Source: Aneurinibacillus uraniidurans (GTDB lineage Bacteria > Bacillota > Bacilli > Aneurinibacillales > Aneurinibacillaceae). Taken from it: 64,000 nt of DNA. The notes under the pieces were generated by a model. The model was not told where the DNA came from. It did not search any database and saw only the letters and a program-made list of their open reading frames with translations. A program made the translations under genes and the position numbers. Position 1 is the first letter of the stretch. Each line of letters opens with the position of its first letter. Shown here one piece after another: positions 34,810 through 44,003 of the stretch. Location: NCBI RefSeq assembly GCF_028471905.1, contig NZ_CP116902.1, positions 308,501-372,500 on the forward strand, given 5' to 3'.

Positions 34810-35844
34810 GTGAACATTTCGATTATCGGAGCAAGCGGCTATAGTGGAGCTGAGCTCATTCGCCTGCTTCTTCAGCACCCGGAAGCGAACATTACTGCGA
34901 TTTACTCCAACTCACAGGCGGGTAAAGCAATCCAGGAAGTGTACCCGCACTTGAATCATATTTTCACCGAGCAACTCGAGACAATTGATTGTGCCAAAAT
35001 TCAGGCAGAAGCAGACGTTGTATTTATCGCCACACCATCTGGTGTCAGCAGCAAGCTGACACCTGCGCTTATGAACGGGAAATTACGCATTATTGATGTT
35101 TCTGGAGATTTACGATTGGAAGCACCGGAACTTTATAAAGAGTGGTACGGCAAAGAGCCGATCACACAGGATTATCTTGATCAGGCAGTATACGGATTGT
35201 CCGAATGGAGTGCGGCGGCTATCGCGGATGCGAAGTTGCTTGCAAACCCAGGATGCTATCCGACAGCAACCCTGCTGAGCTTATTGCCGCTTCTAAACGA
35301 AGGATTGATTGATGGGAAATCTATCATTGTGGATGCGAAATCTGGCGTGACAGGTGCTGGACGTGGGGCATCACTTGGCACCCATTTCTGTGAAGTGAAT
35401 GAAAGCATCTCTGCGTACAAGGTAGGGAAGCATCAGCATACACCAGAGATCGAACAGACACTCCGTAAGCTGACAGGCCGGGATGCGATTATTTCCTTTA
35501 CCCCACATCTGGTGCCGATGAACAGGGGGATTCTCGCGACATCATATGCAACGCTTGCAGACGGTGTAGGTGCCGAGCAGGTCGCAGTGGCATTTAGTAA
35601 GGCGTATGAAGGTAAATCGTTTGTACGGTTACGTCCAGGTGCGTATCCGAAAACAAAAGAAGTAACCGGCTCGAACTACTGCGACATCGCCTGGCATATT
35701 GACGAGCGGGTAGGACGCATCGTGTTGCTGTCCGTCATTGATAACGTCGTGAAAGGCGCGGCCGGTCAGGCGGTGCAAAATATGAATATCATGTTTGGAC
35801 TTCCGGAAACAACCGGGCTTGCATTTACGCCGGTTTATCCATAA
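34810..35844 (+). CDS. argC: N-acetyl-gamma-glutamyl-phosphate reductase
   Basis: ArgC makes N-acetylglutamate semialdehyde with NADPH, the third step of arginine synthesis. The 344-residue enzyme has ISIIGASGYSGAELIRLL at the N-terminus (NADP loop), FIATPSGVSSKL and the catalytic Cys in LLANPGCYPTATLLSL. Further in are DAKSGVTGAGRG and the His-rich VGKHQHTPEIEQTL. GTG 34810 follows AGGGGGAA. It is the first gene of the arginine operon behind an ARG-box promoter. In B. subtilis argJ follows argC; here argB comes next. Confidence 0.97.
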   Translation: MNISIIGASGYSGAELIRLLLQHPEANITAIYSNSQAGKAIQEVYPHLNHIFTEQLETIDCAKIQAEADVVFIATPSGVSSKLTPALMNGKLRIIDVSGDLRLEAPELYKEWYGKEPITQDYLDQAVYGLSEWSAAAIADAKLLANPGCYPTATLLSLLPLLNEGLIDGKSIIVDAKSGVTGAGRGASLGTHFCEVNESISAYKVGKHQHTPEIEQTLRKLTGRDAIISFTPHLVPMNRGILATSYATLADGVGAEQVAVAFSKAYEGKSFVRLRPGAYPKTKEVTGSNYCDIAWHIDERVGRIVLLSVIDNVVKGAAGQAVQNMNIMFGLPETTGLAFTPVYP

Positions 35845-35876
35845 GCGGGTAACGTGAGCAGAGGAGAGAAACGAAT

Positions 35877-36677
35877 ATGGGAAATCAGCTCGTAATTAAA
35901 TGCGGCGGCAGCACGTTAGAACAGCTGCCTGCCTCTTTTTATGAAGATCTAACAGCCCTTCAGCAGGGTGAGACGAACGTGGTGATCGTACATGGTGGTG
36001 GCCCAGCCATTTCCAATACATTAAAGCAAATGGGGATTGAGCCGCACTTTATTGACGGACTGCGTGTAACTGACGCGCCGACGTTAAAGGTTGCAAAAAT
36101 GGTGCTCATTGGAGATACAAATAAGCAAGTTGTGACTAGCATCCAGCAGGCGGGTGGACGTGCAGCAGGCATTAGCGGCATTGACGGTAAGACAATTCAG
36201 GTAACACAAGGGCCGGAACACCTCGGGTTTGTCGGTGAGATTCAGCGCGTAGAACCAACGCTGATCGAAGCGTTGAGCGGAGCAGGGATGATCCCGGTCA
36301 TTGCACCGCTTGGTGTAGATGAAACAGGACAGGTATATAACATTAATGCGGATACCGCAGCGGGTGCAGTTGCTGGAGCGCTTGGCGTAGGGCAGCTCGT
36401 GATGGTAACGGATGTACCAGGCGTGATGCAGGAGATTGACGGTGTGAAGCAAGTACTTCCACAGTTGGATCGGATACAGATTGAAGCATTAATTGCGGAT
36501 GGTGTGATTTATGGCGGCATGATTCCGAAGGTGCGGGCAGCACTCGATGCGCTCGGCCAGCAGGTAGAAGAAGTGCTGATTATTAATGGCTATGAACCAG
36601 GGATTTTACGGAGAGTGGCAGCCGGGGATGCTGTCGGAACGAAAATTGTAGCGGAAGGCAAGGTGGAACACGCATGA
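35877..36677 (+). CDS. argB: N-acetylglutamate kinase
   Basis: ArgB phosphorylates N-acetylglutamate, the step before ArgC. The 266-residue protein has KCGGSTLEQLP near the start, VIVHGGGPAISNTLKQMG, IDGLRVTDAPTLKVAKMVL and NINADTAAGAVAGALG. VTDVPGVMQEIDGVKQVLPQL and GGMIPKVRAALDAL at the end are family signatures. The N-terminal helix that makes some ArgB hexameric and arginine-sensitive is absent, so it is probably the dimeric type. The stop overlaps the argD start (ATGA). Confidence 0.97.
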   Translation: MGNQLVIKCGGSTLEQLPASFYEDLTALQQGETNVVIVHGGGPAISNTLKQMGIEPHFIDGLRVTDAPTLKVAKMVLIGDTNKQVVTSIQQAGGRAAGISGIDGKTIQVTQGPEHLGFVGEIQRVEPTLIEALSGAGMIPVIAPLGVDETGQVYNINADTAAGAVAGALGVGQLVMVTDVPGVMQEIDGVKQVLPQLDRIQIEALIADGVIYGGMIPKVRAALDALGQQVEEVLIINGYEPGILRRVAAGDAVGTKIVAEGKVEHA

Positions 36678-37849
36678 GCAGCTTATTTCCAAACTATGGA
36701 CGTTGGCCGATCCAGATTGTAAAAGGGGAAGGGAATTATTTATGGGATGCGGAAGGTAACAAGTATCTTGATCTTGTTGCAGGTATTGCCGTTACATCGC
36801 TTGGCAATGTTCCACCGAAAGTAAAGGCAAAAGTACAGGAGCAGCTTGATACGCTGTGGCATTGCTCGAACTTGTTCGAAATTCCGGTGCAGGAGAAGCT
36901 AGCTGATAAGCTTGTATCGCTCACATGTGGCAGCCGGGCATTTTTCTGCAACAGTGGCGCGGAAGCGAACGAAGCGGCGATTAAGCTGGCTCGTCGTTAC
37001 ATGCAAAAAATCAAAGGTGAAAACCGTTATGAAGTGATCACCTTCACCCAGTCGTTCCACGGACGTACATTGGCAACACTGACAGCGACCGGACAGGATA
37101 AAGTAAAAGATGGATTTGCTCCACTGCCGGAAGGATTTGTGACCGTACCTTACAATGACCTTGAAGCTCTTAAAGCAGCGATTACCGATCAAACATGCGC
37201 GATCATGCTGGAGATGATTCAAGGTGAGGGCGGAGTTCATCCGGCTGACCCGGAATTTGCAAAAGGCATTAAACAATTGTGTGAGCAACACGATTTGCTG
37301 CTCATTGTCGATGAAGTGCAGACTGGCATTGGACGTACAGGCAAATGGTTTGCCCACCAGCATTATGGGCTTGAACCGGATATTATTACAGTGGCAAAAG
37401 GACTAGGCAGCGGCTTCCCGATTGGGGCGATTGTCGGCAAGGAAAAACTGGCCGATGCATTTAGCGCCGGTAGTCACGGCACAACATTCGGTGGCAATCC
37501 GCTCGCAAGTGCAGCCGGTCTTGCTACACTGGAAACGATTGAAGAAGACAACTACCTAGACCGTGTAACAGAGATTGGTGCATTTTTTGCCGAAGAATTG
37601 CAGAAGTTGGCTGTCAAGCATCAGGAAGTCATCACCGTTCGTGGCAAAGGTCTGATGATGGGTGTGGAGCTTTCGATAGAGGCAGCACCGATCGTAAATG
37701 CGATGCGTGAACAGCACCATATCTTGCTGCTAATGGCAGGTCCAAAGGTATTGCGCCTGCTGCCACCGTTTACGATTACAAAAGAGGAAATTGCGCATGC
37801 GGTGAATGTACTTGATGACGTATTAACCGCTGTAAAGGCGAACGTATAG
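36674..37849 (+). CDS. argD: Acetylornithine aminotransferase
   Basis: The 391-residue class-III PLP aminotransferase converts N-acetylglutamate semialdehyde to N-acetylornithine. GEGNYLWDAEGNKYLDLVAGIAV lies at the start and FFCNSGAEANEAAIKLARRY is the cofactor phosphate site. ITFTQSFHGRTLATLTATGQDK, LLIVDEVQTGIGRTGKWFA and the PLP lysine in ITVAKGLGSGFPIGAIVG follow. It is translationally coupled to argB by a 4-base overlap. The product acetylornithine then needs a deacetylating enzyme (ArgJ or ArgE), which this cluster lacks. Confidence 0.97.
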   Translation: MSSLFPNYGRWPIQIVKGEGNYLWDAEGNKYLDLVAGIAVTSLGNVPPKVKAKVQEQLDTLWHCSNLFEIPVQEKLADKLVSLTCGSRAFFCNSGAEANEAAIKLARRYMQKIKGENRYEVITFTQSFHGRTLATLTATGQDKVKDGFAPLPEGFVTVPYNDLEALKAAITDQTCAIMLEMIQGEGGVHPADPEFAKGIKQLCEQHDLLLIVDEVQTGIGRTGKWFAHQHYGLEPDIITVAKGLGSGFPIGAIVGKEKLADAFSAGSHGTTFGGNPLASAAGLATLETIEEDNYLDRVTEIGAFFAEELQKLAVKHQEVITVRGKGLMMGVELSIEAAPIVNAMREQHHILLLMAGPKVLRLLPPFTITKEEIAHAVNVLDDVLTAVKANV

Positions 37850-37881
37850 CACCATGCTGGAACAATAAAGGAGTGGAAGCG

Positions 37882-38958
37882 ATGAAAGGATACCTCGTAT
37901 TAAGTACGGGTGAAATTTTTGAAGGAGAATGGTTTGGCAGTGCTGCGGATTGCACCGGTGAGGTCGTATTTAATACAGGTATGACAGGCTACCAGGAAGT
38001 ACTGTCCGACCCTTCGTATGCCGGACAGATTATTACGTTCACGTATCCGTTGATCGGAAACTATGGAATTAATGACCGCGATTATGAAAGCTTGAAGCCA
38101 GCCTGCAAGGGATTGATCGTAGGTGACTTATGCGAGTTGCCGAGTCATTATGAAGCCGGTCACTCGCTTGCAGAGATTGCGGCGCACTATGGAATTGGGG
38201 TTCTGTCTGGTATTGATACCCGTGCGATTACCCACATTGTGCGGACGGAAGGTGAAGTGTACGGTTTGATGACGGCTGACCCGGCGAAGCTTGATTCGTT
38301 CAAGCCACAGCCAGTTGGCAATGTTGTGCCGGGTGTGTCGGTCAAAGAAGCACAAACGTACAGCGAAGATGCAGAAGGTCCACATGTAGCGCTGATTGAC
38401 TTTGGCTACAAAAAATCCATTTTAACCAATCTACTAAACGGTGGCTGTAAGGTAACCGTGATGCCGTACAGCGTGACATATAACGAAATTGTAGCACTCA
38501 ATCCTGACGGTGTATTTCTGTCGAACGGACCAGGGGACCCGAAAGATCTTACACCGCAGCTTGGAGAGTTGAAGCAGATCGTGGAAAACTATCCGACGAT
38601 GGGTATTTGCTTGGGACATCAGCTTATCTCATTGATGTTTGGCTGCGACACCGAGCGCCTGCCGTACGGACATCGCGGTAGCAACCATCCAGTGAAGAAC
38701 GTCATCACAGGTAAAGTGTATCTGACCTCACAAAATCACGGCTACGTTGTGAAGCCGGAGTCACTTGCGGTATCACCACTTGAATTGACATTTGTGAACG
38801 TAAACGATAAATCAGTCGAAGGTGTTCGTCATAAGACATTGCCGATCTCGTCTGTGCAGTTCCATCCGGAAGCACATGCGGGCCCGGATGATACGAATCA
38901 TTTGTTCGCGGACTTTATCCGCCAATGCCAGGCTACAGGAGAGAAGAGTTATGCCTAA
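37882..38958 (+). CDS. carA: Carbamoyl-phosphate synthase small subunit
   Basis: CarA provides ammonia from glutamine to CarB. The 358-residue protein has the N-terminal CarA domain (LVLSTGEIFEGEWFG, FNTGMTGYQEVLSDPSYAGQIITFTYPLIGNYG). The class-I glutamine amidotransferase domain has the nucleophile Cys in MGICLGHQ and the catalytic pair in SVQFHPEAHAGPDDTNHLF. ATG 37882 is well spaced from AAGGAGTGG; a GTG at 37873 lies inside that site. Its 3' end overlaps carB by 8 bases. Its place inside the arginine operon suggests an arginine-regulated enzyme. Confidence 0.97.
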   Translation: MKGYLVLSTGEIFEGEWFGSAADCTGEVVFNTGMTGYQEVLSDPSYAGQIITFTYPLIGNYGINDRDYESLKPACKGLIVGDLCELPSHYEAGHSLAEIAAHYGIGVLSGIDTRAITHIVRTEGEVYGLMTADPAKLDSFKPQPVGNVVPGVSVKEAQTYSEDAEGPHVALIDFGYKKSILTNLLNGGCKVTVMPYSVTYNEIVALNPDGVFLSNGPGDPKDLTPQLGELKQIVENYPTMGICLGHQLISLMFGCDTERLPYGHRGSNHPVKNVITGKVYLTSQNHGYVVKPESLAVSPLELTFVNVNDKSVEGVRHKTLPISSVQFHPEAHAGPDDTNHLFADFIRQCQATGEKSYA

Positions 38959-41900
38959 ATTACCCGACATCAAAAAAGTTCTCGTTTTAGGCTCCGGTCC
39001 GATTGTTATCGGGCAGGCGGCTGAATTTGACTATGCCGGTGCGCAGGCGTGTCTGGCACTGCGTGAAGAGGGCGTAGAAGTTATTCTCGTCAACAATAAC
39101 CCGGCGACGATCATGACCGATGATGAAGTCGCAGATCGGATCTATATGGAGCCGCTCACGGTTGAAGCGGTGGAAAAGATTATCGCCAAAGAACGCCCGG
39201 ATGGCGTGCTGCCAACGCTTGGCGGGCAAACAGGTCTAAACCTGGCGGTAGAATTGTCGAAGGCAGGTGTGCTGGAGAAGTATGATGTGCAGCTGCTTGG
39301 CACACCGCTTGACACGATTATTCGCGGGGAAGACCGCGAAGAATTCAAGCAGATGATGAAAGACATTGGGGAGCCGGTTCCAGAAAGTGAAACGGTGCAA
39401 ACGGTCGAAGATGCGGTTACGTTTGCGAACAGCATCGGGTATCCGGTTATTGTACGTCCGGCGTACACGCTTGGCGGTGCAGGCGGCGGTTTTGCCAATG
39501 ATGAGGTGGAACTTCGCGTGGTAGCAAAGCGTGGTCTGAATGCAAGTCCGATTCAGCAAGTATTGATCGAGCGTAGTATTAAAGGCTGGAAAGAAATTGA
39601 GTACGAAGTTATGCGTGATGCGAACGATACGTGCATCATCGTCTGCAACATGGAGAACTTCGATCCGGTGGGCGTGCATACCGGGGACTCGATCGTATTC
39701 GCACCGTCCCAAACATTAACAGATCGCCAGTATCAGATGCTGCGCTCGGTAGCATGTAAAGTCATTCGTGCACTTGGTGTTGTAGGGGGCTGCAACATTC
39801 AGTATGCGCTCGACCCGAATAGTGATGATTATTATCTTATCGAAGTTAACCCACGGGTAAGTCGCTCGTCTGCGCTTGCTTCGAAAGCAACTGGTTATCC
39901 GATTGCCCGTACAGCTGCGAAGCTCGCACTTGGCTATCATCTTGATGAAGTCGTGAACCCGATTACAGGCTACACGTATGCAAGTTTTGAACCAGCGATT
40001 GATTATGTCGTGGCGAAAATTCCGCGCTGGCCGTTTGATAAGTTTCCACATGCCGACCGTACGCTTGGCACGCAGATGAAGGCAACGGGTGAAGTCATGT
40101 CGATTGACCGTACACTCGAAGGTGCCTTACTGAAAGGCATCCGCTCGCTTGAGATTGGCATTCAGCACGTAGAGCTTAGCTATGTGAAAGAAGCAAGCGA
40201 CGATGAGCTGATTGAACAGATGGTGACGGCAACCGACGAGCGTATTTTCTACATCACAGAAGCACTTCGCCGTGGCATGAGTGTGGACATCATTCATGAG
40301 AAAACCCAGGTGGATCATTTCTTCCTGAACGCGCTTGCTCGGATCGTAAAACTGGAGAAAACCATGGCGGATGTGCGCTGGAGCGGCATGAAGCCGGAAC
40401 TGCTGAAAGAAGCAAAGCTGCGTGGTTTTGCAGACAGTACGATTGCCCGCCTGTGTGGCGCGAGTTTTGAGGAAGTGCGTACGGCCTTAAAAGAGTGGGG
40501 AATCCGCCCAGCTTACAAGCTTGTCGATACATGTGCGGCTGAATTCGTGGCAGCCACACCGTACTACTATTCAACGTGGCAGGGGCGCGACGAAGTTCCG
40601 GTTACGAAAGATGGCAAAAAAGTGCTGGTCTTAGGTTCTGGTCCGATCCGTATCGGTCAGGGTATCGAGTTTGACTATTGCTCAGTACATGCGGCGAAAT
40701 CGCTTCGTAAGCACGGCATTCAGGCGGTTGTCATTAACAACAACCCGGAAACCGTATCGACCGATTACAACACAGCCGATCAGCTGTATTTTGAACCGCT
40801 TGCGCTTGAAGACGTATTAAACGTGATTGAAAAAGAACAGGTAGATGGCGTTATGGTACAGTTCGGCGGCCAGACGGCGATCAACCTGGCAGAGAAACTG
40901 CAAAAAGCAGGGGTGCATGTATATGGTACGTCTGTAGAAGCGATTGATATGGTAGAAGATCGGGAACTGTTCTACGCGATGCTGCGTAAGCTCGACATTC
41001 CGCACATCCCGGGTCAAGGTGTGAACAGCCAGCAGGGGGCACACCTTGTCGCAGAAGAAATCGGCTACCCGGTGCTTATCCGTCCATCGTACGTTATTGG
41101 TGGACGTGGTATGGCCGTGCTGCACAATTCGGAAGAGCTGGATCAGTATTTTGCCGACTGGAATCGCTACACATCATCCGGTGCGCTGTTCCCGCTGTTG
41201 ATTGATAAATATGTGTCCGGTATGGAAGTCGAGATTGATGCGATTTGCGATGGAGATAATATTCTCATCCCGGGCATCTTCCAGCATATCGAACGTGCTG
41301 GGGTTCACTCCGGTGATAGTATGGCAATCTTCCCGTCTCCGCATCTTACAGATGCACAGCGTGAAGAGATTGGGCGCTATGCTGCGTTGATTGCAAAAGA
41401 AATGAACGCAAGCGGCTTGATTAACTTGCAGCTTGTGATTGATGATAAAGGTACAATCTATGTACTGGAAGTAAACCCACGTGCGTCCCGCACCGTGCCA
41501 ATCGTGAGCAAAGTAACCGGCGTACCGATGGTGGCACTTGCTACGCGAGCTCAAATGGGTGAGAAACTCGCTGATATGGGATATGGCACAGGCATGATGC
41601 CGCGCATTCCGTTCTATGCGGTGAAAGGTCCGGTATTCTCCACTATTAAGCTGAACGGTGTTGATCCGGCGCTTGGACCGGAGATGAAATCAACCGGGGA
41701 AGTAATCGGACTTAGCTACTCCGTAGAGGAAGCGATTGGCAAGGCGATTGCCTGGAAAGAAGGTATCTGCGATTGGTTGGTGAATGGCGATATGATTCTG
41801 CTATCGCTGTCGGAACAGGATAAAGCAGCATTCGTGCCACACATTGCGATGCTGAAAAAACTGGGCGTACAGGTGATTGCAACACCGGGTACAGCAGCTC

Positions 41901-42193
41901 TTCTGAACGAGCATGACTTGCAAGTGGCAGAAGTTGTGGAGACGGTAGAGCGTGTAAAAGCCATTTGTGCGGATCGTCCGGTAAAAGCGTTCGTGAATAC
42001 ACCGACGCTTGGAAACAAACGGGGGCGTTTCGGATTTGAACTGCGTCAGCTGGCCCTTGCGCTGAACATCCCGTGCTTTACATTCCTTGATACGTTTGCG
42101 TCGTATCTGGACGTACATGGACATGGTGCAGGTGAAGCGATTGACCTCGGCTCGTATTTAAACGGGGCAAAACGAAAGGAGTCTGTGAAATAA
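38951..42193 (+). CDS. carB: Carbamoyl-phosphate synthase large subunit
   Basis: The 1080-residue enzyme makes carbamoyl phosphate from bicarbonate, ammonia and two ATP. The duplicated ATP-grasp halves are clear: LVLGSGPIVIGQAAEFDYAG near residue 12 and LVLGSGPIRIGQGIEFDYCS near residue 560. Each is followed by a PTLGGQTGLNLAVEL- or QFGGQTAINLAEKL-type motif and by EVNPRVSRSSALASKATGYPIA or EVNPRASRTVPIVSKVTGVPM. The last ~140 residues are the MGS-like allosteric domain. ATG 38951 lies inside carA; upstream codons in the frame are just carA in another phase. Confidence 0.98.
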   Translation: MPKLPDIKKVLVLGSGPIVIGQAAEFDYAGAQACLALREEGVEVILVNNNPATIMTDDEVADRIYMEPLTVEAVEKIIAKERPDGVLPTLGGQTGLNLAVELSKAGVLEKYDVQLLGTPLDTIIRGEDREEFKQMMKDIGEPVPESETVQTVEDAVTFANSIGYPVIVRPAYTLGGAGGGFANDEVELRVVAKRGLNASPIQQVLIERSIKGWKEIEYEVMRDANDTCIIVCNMENFDPVGVHTGDSIVFAPSQTLTDRQYQMLRSVACKVIRALGVVGGCNIQYALDPNSDDYYLIEVNPRVSRSSALASKATGYPIARTAAKLALGYHLDEVVNPITGYTYASFEPAIDYVVAKIPRWPFDKFPHADRTLGTQMKATGEVMSIDRTLEGALLKGIRSLEIGIQHVELSYVKEASDDELIEQMVTATDERIFYITEALRRGMSVDIIHEKTQVDHFFLNALARIVKLEKTMADVRWSGMKPELLKEAKLRGFADSTIARLCGASFEEVRTALKEWGIRPAYKLVDTCAAEFVAATPYYYSTWQGRDEVPVTKDGKKVLVLGSGPIRIGQGIEFDYCSVHAAKSLRKHGIQAVVINNNPETVSTDYNTADQLYFEPLALEDVLNVIEKEQVDGVMVQFGGQTAINLAEKLQKAGVHVYGTSVEAIDMVEDRELFYAMLRKLDIPHIPGQGVNSQQGAHLVAEEIGYPVLIRPSYVIGGRGMAVLHNSEELDQYFADWNRYTSSGALFPLLIDKYVSGMEVEIDAICDGDNILIPGIFQHIERAGVHSGDSMAIFPSPHLTDAQREEIGRYAALIAKEMNASGLINLQLVIDDKGTIYVLEVNPRASRTVPIVSKVTGVPMVALATRAQMGEKLADMGYGTGMMPRIPFYAVKGPVFSTIKLNGVDPALGPEMKSTGEVIGLSYSVEEAIGKAIAWKEGICDWLVNGDMILLSLSEQDKAAFVPHIAMLKKLGVQVIATPGTAALLNEHDLQVAEVVETVERVKAICADRPVKAFVNTPTLGNKRGRFGFELRQLALALNIPCFTFLDTFASYLDVHGHGAGEAIDLGSYLNGAKRKESVK

Positions 42194-42194
42194 G

Positions 42195-43136
42195 ATGACA
42201 GTAGCTGAACAAGTAAAGGGCAGAGATTTCCTCTGCCTCTCCGATTATACAAAAGACGAAATCCTGTATTTGCTCGATCTGGCGGCAAAGCTGAAGGATG
42301 AGCAGAAAAAAGGCATTCCGCATCCACATCTTGCGGGCAAAACGCTGGGTATGATTTTTGAGAAGTCTTCCACACGTACCCGTGTATCATTTGAAGTAGG
42401 GATGTATCAGCTTGGTGGAATGGCAATGTTTTTGAGCAGCCGTGACCTGCAAATCGGTCGTGGAGAACCGATCTCGGATACAGCGCAAGTACTGTCTCGC
42501 TATATTGATGGCATCATGATTCGGACGTTTTCGGATGATATGGTTCGCGAGCTGGCGGAATTCGCATCAATTCCGATTATCAACGGGCTGACTGATATGC
42601 AGCACCCGTGTCAGGTGATGGCGGACTTCCAGACAATCATTGAGCAGAAAGGCAAGCTGGAAGGATTGAAACTGGCGTACGTAGGGGATGGCAATAACAT
42701 GGTGCATTCCCTCATGATTGGGGCCGCGAAAGTTGGTATGCACGTATCGGTTGCTTCTCCAGCAGGTTATGAGCCAGATGCGGGTGTAACCGAGATGACC
42801 AAGCAATTCGCTCAGGAAACAGGCGTGAATGTTGTGGTTACGCATGATCCGATGGAGGCAGTAAAAGATGCTGACGTGATCTACACAGACGTGTGGGCAA
42901 GCATGGGCCAGGAAGCAGAACAGCAGGAACGGATTGAGAAGTTTAAAGGCTTCGAAGTGAACGGTGAGATGATGCAACAAGCGAAGCCGGATGCGATCTT
43001 CCTGCATTGTCTGCCAGCGCACCGTGGAGAAGAAGTGGCAGCAGAAGTGATCGATGGTCCACAATCTCACGTGTTTGATCAGGCAGAAAATCGTCTGCAC
43101 GCGCAAAAAGCGATTCTTGTAGCATTAATGGGATAA
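42195..43136 (+). CDS. argF: Ornithine carbamoyltransferase
   Basis: ArgF makes citrulline from ornithine and carbamoyl phosphate. The 313-residue protein has the carbamoyl phosphate loop SSTRTR (58-63), LGGMAMFLSSRDLQIGRGEPISDTA, and INGLTDMQHPCQVMADFQTI. DVWASMGQE and the ornithine-site HCLPAHRGEEV also fit. The ATG is one base after the carB stop, so it is the last gene of the operon. A terminator follows at once. Confidence 0.97.
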   Translation: MTVAEQVKGRDFLCLSDYTKDEILYLLDLAAKLKDEQKKGIPHPHLAGKTLGMIFEKSSTRTRVSFEVGMYQLGGMAMFLSSRDLQIGRGEPISDTAQVLSRYIDGIMIRTFSDDMVRELAEFASIPIINGLTDMQHPCQVMADFQTIIEQKGKLEGLKLAYVGDGNNMVHSLMIGAAKVGMHVSVASPAGYEPDAGVTEMTKQFAQETGVNVVVTHDPMEAVKDADVIYTDVWASMGQEAEQQERIEKFKGFEVNGEMMQQAKPDAIFLHCLPAHRGEEVAAEVIDGPQSHVFDQAENRLHAQKAILVALMG

Positions 43137-43141
43137 AGAAA

Positions 43142-43184
43142 AAGAAGGATGTAGGGGTTCAATCCACCTGCATCCTTCTTTTTG
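43142..43184 (+). terminator. Terminator of the argC-argF operon
   Basis: AAGAAGGATG (43142-43151) pairs perfectly with CATCCTTCTT (43171-43180), followed by further T residues. Confidence 0.87.
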
Positions 43185-43247
43185 TATAAAATTCCTCCTT
43201 CCGGTTACCCTACTACGTGACCAATTATGCCAGAAGGAGGAAAAATA

Positions 43248-43604
43248 ATGATGAAGAAAATCTGGAGATCGACGGTGCTGGCAGCAGCCCTAATGCTGAT
43301 GATGGCTCCAGCGCAGGTATTTGCCCATCCAGGAAGTGAAGCTATATCCCCGGAACTCAAGCAAATTCATGCGCAGATCAAAGAAATTAAGGATCAGAAT
43401 CATGAGTTGATGCGTAAGATCCACGATAAATTTCGGACGCAGATAGAAGCACTTAAGAAAGCAAAAGAGAGCCGGGATACAGCAGCAGAGCGTGAAGCGA
43501 TTAGCAAGCTGCGTGAGATGGAGCAGCAGATTGTTCAACTGAAAAAAGAGCGGTTACGCTTTGAGCAAAATACAAATGAGCAGTTGAAAAAGTTGGCACA
43601 GTAA
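43248..43604 (+). CDS. Small secreted coiled-coil protein
   Basis: This 118-residue protein has a clear signal peptide (MMKKIWRSTVLAAALMLM, cleaved after AQVFA at about residue 26). The mature part of about 90 residues is charged and entirely helical, with heptad-like Lys, Glu, Leu and Ile spacing (KEIKDQNHELMRKIHDKF, ISKLREMEQQIVQLKKERL). AGGAGG stands 7 bases before ATG 43248. It resembles Spy/CpxP-like periplasmic helical proteins in size and character only; I do not recognise a family. It is monocistronic and followed by a hairpin and palindrome C. Confidence 0.75.
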   Translation: MMKKIWRSTVLAAALMLMMAPAQVFAHPGSEAISPELKQIHAQIKEIKDQNHELMRKIHDKFRTQIEALKKAKESRDTAAEREAISKLREMEQQIVQLKKERLRFEQNTNEQLKKLAQ

Positions 43605-43616
43605 TAGAAAACTACA

Positions 43617-43669
43617 AGAGGCTATCTCAAAAGCTGTAACACGGCGACTGAGGCAGCCTCTTCTTTCTT
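43617..43669 (+). terminator. Large-loop terminator-like hairpin
   Basis: AGAGGCT (43617-43623) pairs with AGCCTCT (43655-43661), with a nested CTCA/TGAG, and the strand runs on into TTCTTTCTT. It probably ends the secreted-protein transcript. Confidence 0.6.
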
Positions 43670-43707
43670 AGGATGAGGTTTCCGCCAAAGTGTGGAGGAG
43701 GAGCGGG

Positions 43708-44003
43708 ACCGGGCGGGGCCTGTTTTTTGTAAAACAAAACGTTGTGCGGGGAGTGGGAGAAGGAAGGAGCAAGAGAGCACTTGTACGCGCCTACTCAGCG
43801 GAGGGAGATCGGCGAACGAGCCTTTGCCCGCAATCCTCCAGTGAATCAACATCTCAGGCTGTTCTTTGCGGGCACGTTCGGTGGGCTCCCGGAGCGGACA
43901 GTTCCAACTTCCCTGCAAGCGTACCGAAGCGAACGGCTCTTTCCTTTTCCCACTCCCTTCCACCACACGTTGTCGATTCTACAAACAAAGCCGCCCCGCC
44001 GGC
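43708..44003 (+). ncRNA. Long interrupted palindrome C (candidate structured RNA or repeat)
   Basis: The arms 43708-43790 and 43917-44003 pair over about 80 positions with short bulges, including GGGGAGTGGGAGAAGGAA against its partner and GTACGC/GCGTAC (43783-43788 with 43919-43924). Several arm mismatches are G opposite T, which pair as G-U in + strand RNA. The core has CGAACG/CGTTCG (43813-43818 with 43875-43880) and a perfect TGCCCGCAA/TTGCGGGCA (43825-43833 with 43866-43874) around a 29-nt loop, then CCGGAGCGGACAGT at 43889-43902. The modules and distances equal those of element A. A frame open through it belongs to no known protein. Confidence 0.5.
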
